Assembly (NCBI GenBank): GCA_910585855.1
Contig: CAJUGZ010000011.1
Coordinates: forward strand, 1-30,713
DNA from: an uncultured Lachnospiraceae bacterium
GTDB lineage: Bacteria > Bacillota_A > Clostridia > Lachnospirales > Lachnospiraceae
Length of the DNA stretch: 30,713 bases
Direction of reading: 5' to 3'
In this document: piece after piece, positions 24,950-30,713 of the stretch
Layout of the letters: every line of letters starts with the position of its first letter
Numbering within the stretch: position 1 is the stretch's first letter
Position numbers and translations under genes: made by a program
The notes under the pieces: generated by a model
Seen by the model: only the letters and a program-made list of their open reading frames with translations
Database searches by the model: none
What the model was told of the DNA's origin: nothing

Positions 24950-26276
24950 AGGGATGACAGAACAACAGGCAAGGGAAGAGATTTTAAAGATGACAGAGGC
25001 GTACTGTGATCGGTTTCATAATCAGAAAAAAAAATTTCAAAAAGGGGATCGGATTGCATATGCCTCTCGGGTCTATGACAAAGAAGAAATGAAAAATTTG
25101 GTGGACAGTGCTTTAGAATTTTGGCTGACATCTGGAAGATATACGGAGGAATTTGAACGGGAGTTTGCCAAATATCTTGGAGTTTCGTATTGTTCGCTGG
25201 TTAATTCGGGTTCTTCTGCAAATTTGGCAGCTTTTATGGCATTGACTTCTCCTTTGCTTGGAGAAAAAAGAGTTAAAAGAGGGGATGAAGTAATTACCGT
25301 AGCAGCAGGATTTCCTACTACGGTTGCACCAATGATTCAGTATGGAGCAGTTCCGGTTTTTTTGGATGTGACCATTCCGCAGGCAAACATTGATGTGAGG
25401 CAGCTAGAAAATGCACTTTCCGATAAAACAAAAGCAGTAATGCTGGCACATACACTGGGAAATCCATTTGATCTTGCAGCCGTAAAAAAGTTTTGTGATC
25501 AACATGGACTTTGGCTGGTAGAGGATAATTGTGATGCATTAGGCTCAGAATATCAGATCAATGGAGAAACAAAGCTGACCGGAACAATTGGTGATATTGG
25601 AACCTCTAGTTTTTATCCGCCCCATCATATGACAATGGGAGAGGGCGGTGCAGTTTATACCAACAATCCGCTGCTGCATAAGCTGATTCGGTCGTTTCGG
25701 GATTGGGGGCGGGACTGTGTCTGCCCTTCTGGAACAGATAACCGTTGTGGGCATCGATTTGATAAACAGTATGGAGAATTACCATTAGGCTATGATCATA
25801 AATATGTCTATTCTCATTTTGGATACAATTTAAAAGCAACTGATATGCAGGCAGCCGTGGGATGTGCACAGCTAAAAAAATTTCCTTCATTTGTGGAAAA
25901 ACGCCGACATAATTTTGAACATTTAAAGACAGCCCTTTCCGATTGCACCGATTGGCTGATTCTGCCGGAAGCCTGCCCTAATTCGAAACCAAGCTGGTTT
26001 GGATTTTTAATCACTTGTAAAGAGGGAACAGATCGAAATCAGATGGTACAATATCTGGAAGCAAAAGGAATACAGACAAGGATGCTGTTTGCCGGAAATT
26101 TGACCAGACATCCTTGCTTTGATGAGATGCGTAAAACAGGGAGCGGTTATCGAATTGTCGGAACATTAGAAGAAACCGACCGAATTATGAATCATAGTTT
26201 TTGGGTAGGGGTTTATCCAGGAATGACAGATGAAATGTTAGATTATATGGCAGATGTAATCCGAAAAGCTTGTTAG
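24942..26276 (+). CDS. rfbH: CDP-4-dehydro-6-deoxyglucose 3-dehydratase (E1)
   Basis: A PMP-dependent, [2Fe-2S] dehydratase that removes the C3 hydroxyl of CDP-4-keto-6-deoxyglucose. I start at ATG 24942, 7 bases after GGAG (24931-24934); ATG 24936 is too close to that site. The 444-residue protein has the aminotransferase fold but carries HH (228-229) in FYPPHHMTMGEGGAV where aminotransferases have the Schiff-base Lys, the known E1 hallmark. The cluster ligands appear as Cys197 and CVC-x7-C at 259, 261 and 269, matching the published C-x57-C-x1-C-x7-C pattern with a slightly longer first spacing. The enzyme needs a reductase partner (E3), and none is in the window. Confidence 0.95.
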   Translation: MFEGMTEQQAREEILKMTEAYCDRFHNQKKKFQKGDRIAYASRVYDKEEMKNLVDSALEFWLTSGRYTEEFEREFAKYLGVSYCSLVNSGSSANLAAFMALTSPLLGEKRVKRGDEVITVAAGFPTTVAPMIQYGAVPVFLDVTIPQANIDVRQLENALSDKTKAVMLAHTLGNPFDLAAVKKFCDQHGLWLVEDNCDALGSEYQINGETKLTGTIGDIGTSSFYPPHHMTMGEGGAVYTNNPLLHKLIRSFRDWGRDCVCPSGTDNRCGHRFDKQYGELPLGYDHKYVYSHFGYNLKATDMQAAVGCAQLKKFPSFVEKRRHNFEHLKTALSDCTDWLILPEACPNSKPSWFGFLITCKEGTDRNQMVQYLEAKGIQTRMLFAGNLTRHPCFDEMRKTGSGYRIVGTLEETDRIMNHSFWVGVYPGMTDEMLDYMADVIRKAC

Positions 26277-26281
26277 GGGGA

Positions 26282-26502
26282 GGACACCAAAATCCCAAGA
26301 GAGGTCTATTTCGGGTTCGCTTGCTACGCCTACGTTTTTGGATATACACCCTCGAAGAAATATCCTGCGCAATCTGTATCACTTATTTTCCTACAGCTCC
26401 TTACATTTCCTCGTAGCGGACACATAAGACGCTAAAATACAGCGTCTAAGTGCCAACGGGAAATGACGACCCTTCATAGATCTCTCTTGGGATTTCGGCT
26501 AT
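26282..26502 (-). repeat. Structured repeat A, copy A5, with ~73-nt internal insertion
   Basis: The borders are GGACACC (26282-26288) and GGCTAT (26497-26502). The closing stem pairs 26286-26309 with 26476-26499, about 21 of 24 pairs plus one wobble, with two A-C mismatches that would be G-U on the minus strand. Relative to the other A copies, roughly 26325-26398 is extra sequence inserted in the left loop after GCTTGC. The inner hairpin and CATTTCC/GGAAATG helix are intact. The copy looks partly decayed. Confidence 0.7.
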
Positions 26503-26705
26503 GTACATCCAAGCCAAAAGAGAGAAAAGAAATAGCAGTGTGCGGACTTCCTTGCATTTAATTAAGAATTTGTTATTTCGTGTTATAGTGAAAAATTAGT
26601 AATGTGATAAAAAATTAACTGTGAAATTAATATATATCGGGATAAGAAACAGACTCTTGGAAACGTTTTGATGTCATTTTTTTTGTTTTTTCCTGGAGTC
26701 AAGAA
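26503..26705. other. AT-rich spacer and leader of B4
   Basis: No gene is seen. The last ~60 bases resemble the B0 leader, with GATGTCATT followed by a T-run and TCAAGAAACAGCC. A block near 26630-26652 resembles 200-220 in the B0/B1 spacer. A promoter for B4 may be here, but I could not define -35 and -10 boxes with confidence. Confidence 0.45.
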
Positions 26706-27037
26706 ACAGCCAGATGCGAATCCCCTAGGCAGACTGCAGTGACTTTGGAAAAAAGTTAGAAGTTCTTAACTTCTGCTTCAAAATCTAAGATTTTTTGCAT
26801 ATCCTGCTTCCATGCAGGGTATGCAAAAAAAGGGGCGTGTTTAGCCCGTAAGAAAGAGAAGCTGTTTTGCTACGGCAGGTTGTATCCTTTGATATGCCCG
26901 TTTCATTTTGGCTGCCATGAGGGCGAATTGCGCCCCGGTCTGTCCGATTGGATGTGTTGGGATGCAGAAGTTTTAGAACTTCTTGCTTTTTGGAAACCGG
27001 AACAGCAGGCTGCTTGGGGGATTCGCATCTGGCGTCC
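26706..27037 (+). repeat. Structured repeat B, copy B4
   Basis: A 332-nt element from ACAGCC (26706-26711) to GGCGTCC (27031-27037). The closing stem pairs 26709-26732 with 27010-27033: 22 Watson-Crick pairs and two G-U, both valid only on the plus strand. The inner helix pairs 26758-26776 with 26964-26983 and carries a compensatory G-C to A-U change relative to B3. The hairpin pairs 26797-26807 with 26814-26824 and changes GCACA/TGTGC to GCATA/TATGC. It ends 69 bases before licD and faces A5 head-to-head. Confidence 0.82.
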
Positions 27038-27106
27038 TCTCTACGAAAACATATCTTATCAGGATTTTTTAAATATAGGTAAAATAAAAGTAAGGAATGA
27101 ATAGTT

Positions 27107-27949
27107 ATGACAATAATAGAGAAAATTCATCAGGCAAACCTAGAGATTTTGCTGGAAGTGGATCGGATTTGCAGGAAGCATCAGATCGAATATCGGTTAG
27201 ACGCCGGAACTTTAATTGGTGCAGTACGCCATCATGGATTTATTCCTTGGGATGATGATGTAGATCTCGCTTTTTTGCGAAAAGATTATGAAAAGTTTCT
27301 TCGGATTGCACCAAAGGAACTAAAAAAAGGGCTTCATATCTGGTTTCCGGATCAAGCGTGCAAAGGGACAGTATTTTATGATTTTACACCTAAGATTATT
27401 TATGAAAACAGTCGAAAATGTGTGCCGAATCGGGAAACTGCATTTTATAAAGAAGAATTGAACCACATCTGTGTTGATTTATTTGTATTAGATGAAATTG
27501 CAGAGGGAAAAATTGCTCAGAAACTTCAGATTCTTCGAATGAAAGTGATCTATGGAATGGCAATGGCACATCGGTATAGGTTAGATTTAAAAAAGTATCG
27601 GGGAATCAGTCGGATTCAGGTAGCAGTTTTGGCAGCGGTTGGAAAGTGCTTTTCGATGCAGCGGATTTATCGGTGGGAGAAGACAGCGGCACGGGCACAG
27701 GAAAACGGAAAGCGAAAACGGCTTTATTGGAGCAATTATCAGCCGGATTTTGTGCATATGACAATACCAAAGGAAGCGGAGGAAAGGACGGAATTGGAAT
27801 TTGAAGGCTATCTGATGATGGCACCGAAAGACTGGGATGCCGTGCTGACTGTGGTATATGGAGATTATATGACACCGCCTCCGAAAGAGAAAAGAGTTGC
27901 TACACATGGGGATATCAAAGGCAAAGGATTTTTTGTAGGAAAAATGTAA
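27107..27949 (+). CDS. LicD/FKTN-family phosphotransferase
   Basis: A 280-residue member of the LicD family, which transfers phosphocholine or related phospho-groups from a nucleotide donor to sugars of surface glycans. RLDAGTLIGAVRHHGFIPWDDDVDLAF (about 32-58) is the diagnostic block, with the metal-binding DDDVD at 49-53. YGDYMTPPPKEKRVATHG near the C-terminus is the second family motif. There is no signal peptide or membrane segment, so it acts in the cytoplasm. AGGA (27093-27096) is a moderate ribosome site. The gene follows repeat B4 and precedes two wall-binding repeat proteins of the kind that can bind phosphocholine. The transferred group cannot be determined from sequence; other LicD homologues use different donors. 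Confidence 0.88.
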   Translation: MTIIEKIHQANLEILLEVDRICRKHQIEYRLDAGTLIGAVRHHGFIPWDDDVDLAFLRKDYEKFLRIAPKELKKGLHIWFPDQACKGTVFYDFTPKIIYENSRKCVPNRETAFYKEELNHICVDLFVLDEIAEGKIAQKLQILRMKVIYGMAMAHRYRLDLKKYRGISRIQVAVLAAVGKCFSMQRIYRWEKTAARAQENGKRKRLYWSNYQPDFVHMTIPKEAEERTELEFEGYLMMAPKDWDAVLTVVYGDYMTPPPKEKRVATHGDIKGKGFFVGKM

Positions 27950-27971
27950 GAATTTCGAAAATGAAAAGATA

Positions 27972-28000
27972 TTGATTCAGCGGGAGCAGAATGTTACAAT
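27972..28000 (+). promoter_or_regulatory. Promoter of the first wall-binding protein
   Basis: TTGATT (27972-27977) and TACAAT (27995-28000) are spaced by 17 bases, about 50 bases upstream of the TTG start of the next gene. A second -10-like TATACT lies at 28006-28011. Confidence 0.6.
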
Positions 28001-28051
28001 TCAGTTATACTGTAAAAGTGTCTAATAAGAGTGGTCAGGTGGTGATTAGAA

Positions 28052-28915
28052 TTGAAACGTAGGACAAAAAGTATAATTGCAATGATAGCAGCAATAATTG
28101 CGCTGTCAGCAGCCTCCATCACGGGTCATGCGGAAAATAACGGATGGATACGAGAATGGGAGGATGGGGAAACTGTATGGCACTACTATCAGAACGATAA
28201 AATGAAGGTGTTAAGTTGGATTAATGATCCGGAAACCAGTTTGTGGTATTATGTCAATGAGGACGGTAATATGGAAATAGGATGGGGAACCGGCTATGCG
28301 GAAGGACGTTATTTTAATGAAGATGGTATTATGGTGACAGGCTGGCAGCAGCTTTATCCGCCGGGAGAGGAAGATATTACTCCTACAACTCCGTTTTACT
28401 GGTATTATTTTGATGAAGACGGCATTATGGTAACAGGTTGGCAGAAAATTGACGGAGATTGGTACTATTTTGCAGACAGTCAGATGTTTGAGTATGAAGA
28501 GGGTCAGATGTTGACTGGATTGGTTACGATTCAAGGAAATACCTACTATTTTGACGAAATAGACGGCAGAATGCAGCAGGGCAGAATGCTTACATTAGAT
28601 GGTGATAAGTATTATTTTAGTGCAAGCGGAATTATGAAAAAGGATTCTTGGGTAAAGGTAGATAACTACACTTATTATGCAGGAATAGATGGAAAAGTAT
28701 TAACAGGAAGATCGTCTTATGATCTTTATGTAACTACGATTGATTCTGTTACGTATGCATTTAATGCAAGCGGAAGACTGGTAACTTCACGTACCATATA
28801 TTATGTGGACGGATACTGGACAGTAACAAAACCTGTAGCATCAGGTGAATATTCTACATATACGATGAATGTATACGGCAAAGGAAGTGCCGGGACATAC
28901 ACAGTGAACGAATAG
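28052..28915 (+). CDS. Secreted wall-binding repeat protein
   Basis: A 287-residue secreted protein. The start is TTG 28052 behind AGGTGGTGAT, giving a clean signal peptide (KRRTKSIIAMIAAIIALSAASITGHA) of about 26 residues. The mature part consists almost wholly of YG-type cell-wall/glucan-binding repeats: WYYVNEDGNM, RYFNEDGIMVTGWQ, WYYFDEDGIMVTGWQ, WYYFADSQ, TYYFDEIDGRM, KYYFSASGIM. No enzymatic domain is present. Such repeats bind choline in pneumococcal proteins and glucans in others. It is a paralogue of the next gene: both open with an NGW...ETVW-YY unit. The unusual TTG start may lower expression. Confidence 0.85.
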   Translation: MKRRTKSIIAMIAAIIALSAASITGHAENNGWIREWEDGETVWHYYQNDKMKVLSWINDPETSLWYYVNEDGNMEIGWGTGYAEGRYFNEDGIMVTGWQQLYPPGEEDITPTTPFYWYYFDEDGIMVTGWQKIDGDWYYFADSQMFEYEEGQMLTGLVTIQGNTYYFDEIDGRMQQGRMLTLDGDKYYFSASGIMKKDSWVKVDNYTYYAGIDGKVLTGRSSYDLYVTTIDSVTYAFNASGRLVTSRTIYYVDGYWTVTKPVASGEYSTYTMNVYGKGSAGTYTVNE

Positions 28916-28919
28916 GGGC

Positions 28920-28948
28920 TTGTTCTGAATTAGAATAAGTGATAAAAT
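28920..28948 (+). promoter_or_regulatory. Promoter of the second wall-binding protein
   Basis: TTGTTC (28920-28925) and TAAAAT (28943-28948) are 17 bases apart, with TG at 28940-28941 forming an extended -10 (TGATAAAAT). It lies about 90 bases upstream of the next ATG. A weak hairpin without a T-tract overlaps the -35, so termination of the preceding gene here is not supported. Confidence 0.5.
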
Positions 28949-29037
28949 ATGGAAATACCTGTATAAAAAATGGGATATTAAGGGGTTAGAGCAGAATTTG
29001 TTAAGACGGATAATTCAGAAGGGAAGGAAGTATTAAC

Positions 29038-30522
29038 ATGAGAAGAAAAGTAAAAATGCTGGCTGCAGTACCGGCAGCAGCATTGTTGATGATGGGAATG
29101 GCAACCATGAGTTTTGCAGCACCTACTAATGCACCAAACAGTACTTCGCCGGGAACAACAAATACAAATACAACAATATCCACATCGACAACAAAAAACG
29201 GCTGGGTGTCTGAAGTAAGCGGAAGAGAAACGGTATGGTATTATTATGCGAATGGAGTTCGTTATCGCAATCAGTGGGTAAAGAGCAATAATCTTTGGTA
29301 TTATATGGATTCGGATGGTGTGATGCTGAAAGGCTGGCAGACATTAAACGGAGTGGATTACTATTTTGATTCAAATGGTGCAATGGCAACTGGCTGGAGA
29401 AAGGTAGAAGCGAATGATGACAGAGATTCATATTCTTCCGGTCCGATGGCAGGAAGTTCCTCTTCTGGTTCGAATTGGTATTATTTTGCTCCAGCAGGGA
29501 CAAAGGGGTATGCAGAAGGAGAAATGGTGCAGGGATGGCTTCAGTTAGGTGATAAGTGGTATTATCTGGCTGATGATAATGTAGAATCAGAGAATGTTGT
29601 ATTTGAATATGGACAGATGGTCTATGGAGAAGTAGAGATTGATGGAAATGAGTATTTTTTTGGAAAAGAAAATGAAGGTGTAATGCGAACCGGATTTATT
29701 AAAGCTTCCGAAATCAATAACAGTAATTCTTCCTCTATTCGTCCGGGAGGATCGTATTCGGATCGAGAGGGAACTTATTATTATGGCACAAGTGGTTCAC
29801 GGATAGGAATGAAGTGGGCGGATTCATGGTTGAATTTAAATAATGAATGGTACTATTTTGATGAAGAAGGAAAGATGGTAGGCGGGCAGATGGCTACCGA
29901 TTCAAGGGGCAGATGGTGTGATTATGATTCAGCAGATGCAACGTATTATTATTATTTAGATCCTTCTTCTGGAAAGATGCAGACCGGATGGATCAATGTA
30001 AAAGAGTCTTCTAATTCTACCAGCAATAGTCCGGTAGGAAGCGGCAGCAGTTCTGGAAAATATTATCAATATTATGATGCTTCAGGTGCAATGCATTTTG
30101 GATGGCTGAATTTAAGCGGTAAGTGGTATTATCTGGCAAAGGCGGAAGATGTAGGAAACAGTACATTTGAAGGTTATGTAGTAGGTCAGATGGCAACCGG
30201 TTATAAAGAGATTGACGGAGATGGATTTTATTTAAATAACAGCGGTGTAATGGAAACTTCTACTTGGAAGGATATTGATAAAGAATCCTATTATTTCGGA
30301 TCGAATGGTGCAATGGTAAGATCAAAGAGTTTGGATGATATTGAAGTAATTAAACGAAGCGGAAGAAATTATCCGGTAGATATAGATGGTTCACCTTTGG
30401 AAGAGGATATGACGGTTTATTATTATGCTAGCCGTTATACTACAACAGAGCCAAGTTCTACACAAAAAGGAGTAAAGACTTATACTGTACATTCGAAAGG
30501 GTATTTGGTAGAGTCGAAATAG
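29038..30522 (+). CDS. Large secreted wall-binding repeat protein
   Basis: A 494-residue secreted protein with a signal peptide ending near FAAP (RRKVKMLAAVPAAALLMMGM... about residues 1-28), then a Thr/Asn/Ser-rich linker (29-58). From about residue 59 onward it is YG-type wall/glucan-binding repeats such as LWYYMDSDGVMLKGWQ, DYYFDSNGAMATGWR, WYYFDEEGKMVGGQM and SYYFGSNGAMV. Several repeats are interrupted by Ser/Gly/Asn-rich insertions (for example SSGPMAGSSSSGSN), which may be flexible or glycosylated. No catalytic domain is seen. The C-terminal strands (YYYASRYTTTEPSSTQKGVKTYTVHSKG) resemble those of the preceding paralogue. GGAAGG sits before the ATG. Confidence 0.87.
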   Translation: MRRKVKMLAAVPAAALLMMGMATMSFAAPTNAPNSTSPGTTNTNTTISTSTTKNGWVSEVSGRETVWYYYANGVRYRNQWVKSNNLWYYMDSDGVMLKGWQTLNGVDYYFDSNGAMATGWRKVEANDDRDSYSSGPMAGSSSSGSNWYYFAPAGTKGYAEGEMVQGWLQLGDKWYYLADDNVESENVVFEYGQMVYGEVEIDGNEYFFGKENEGVMRTGFIKASEINNSNSSSIRPGGSYSDREGTYYYGTSGSRIGMKWADSWLNLNNEWYYFDEEGKMVGGQMATDSRGRWCDYDSADATYYYYLDPSSGKMQTGWINVKESSNSTSNSPVGSGSSSGKYYQYYDASGAMHFGWLNLSGKWYYLAKAEDVGNSTFEGYVVGQMATGYKEIDGDGFYLNNSGVMETSTWKDIDKESYYFGSNGAMVRSKSLDDIEVIKRSGRNYPVDIDGSPLEEDMTVYYYASRYTTTEPSSTQKGVKTYTVHSKGYLVESK

Positions 30523-30547
30523 TTTTTAGAAAGAATAGATGAGATAA

Positions 30548-30582
30548 CGGCAGTGTCAAGGTATTGATGCTGCTGTTTTTTT
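30548..30582 (+). terminator. Intrinsic terminator after the wall-binding genes
   Basis: A 12-bp stem pairs CGGCAGTGTCAA (30548-30559) with TTGATGCTGCTG (30564-30575) around a GGTA loop, counting three G-T pairs, and is followed by seven T. It lies 26 bases after the stop codon. Confidence 0.88.
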
Positions 30583-30673
30583 AGGTATGGTGTATGGGGA
30601 CGCTGAACTCGGAAGATTTTATTTGGCTTTTGGAGATAGGATAGGATGCTGCCAGAAAGGGTTGGCTTTCACC

Positions 30674-30713
30674 GGACGCAAGAGGCGGTTTGCTCCTGTC
30701 CTTTGCCTGCTCC
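30674..30713 (-). repeat. Structured repeat B, copy B5 (cut by window end)
   Basis: On the minus strand this is the 3' end of a B element: GCGTCC is the complement of 30674-30679, preceded by a 3' arm (AGCAAACCGCCTCTT) almost the same as in B2. The remainder is beyond the window. The flank outside it (30647-30673) matches the sequence following B1 (643-668): both contain CCGGTGAAAGC and then a CTTT...GGCAGCA block that can fold as a small hairpin. A GGACGCTGAA motif at 30599-30608 resembles an A border, but no A element follows. Confidence 0.72.

Overview
The window is low-GC bacterial DNA with strong AGGAGG-type ribosome sites, ATGA-coupled genes and Gram-positive wall-binding repeat proteins. 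It best fits a Clostridia genome, probably Lachnospiraceae; this is inferred from gene style, not from a marker gene. Every gene reads on the + strand.

Layout. (1) 1-801: two head-to-head copies of a ~333-nt structured repeat (called B here) and an extended -10 promoter. (2) 802-7218: glmM, a family 2 glycosyltransferase, a 7TM hybrid histidine kinase and a multi-REC response regulator overlapping it by ATGA. (3) 7620-12340: dTDP-L-rhamnose genes rfbD, rfbB, rfbA and rfbC, with rfbD cut off from the others by ~1.2 kb of B repeats and a 45-bp tandem array. (4) 12365-15978: an ABC polysaccharide exporter (Wzt with C-terminal glycan-binding domain, then Wzm) with a methyltransferase/coiled-coil protein between them, translationally coupled to wzt. 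(5) 16235-23386: a two-domain glycosyltransferase, a GT-C-like membrane protein, rfbF, a lipid- or membrane-anchored protein with a duplicated domain, and another polytopic protein. (6) 23600-26276: a small Cys-rich protein, rfbG and rfbH. (7) 27107-30522: a LicD-family enzyme and two secreted YG-type wall-binding repeat proteins, closed by a clear intrinsic terminator.

How it works together. RfbABCD makes dTDP-L-rhamnose and RfbFGH makes a CDP-3-deoxy intermediate for a 3,6-dideoxyhexose. The glycosyltransferases would assemble a rhamnose-containing chain, the Wzt/methyltransferase pair could cap and measure it, Wzm/Wzt would export it, and LicD could add a phospho-substituent. The two-component pair would sense the surface or cell state. 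The final reductases of the CDP-dideoxysugar pathway are not in the window.

The most unusual content is non-coding. Two families of structured repeats occupy nearly every gap between gene blocks: B (~333 nt, six copies, two cut by the window ends) and A (~148 nt, five copies). Within each family the closing stem differs strongly in sequence between copies yet stays almost fully paired, and inner helices show compensatory changes. In B, the G-U wobbles in the two helices checked all favour one strand, which points to a functional RNA. Read on the minus strand, A shares its termini with B: ACAGCC at the 5' end and GGCGTCC at the 3' end. Stem arms and border sequences are also duplicated in tandem just outside several copies. 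I do not recognise this superfamily.
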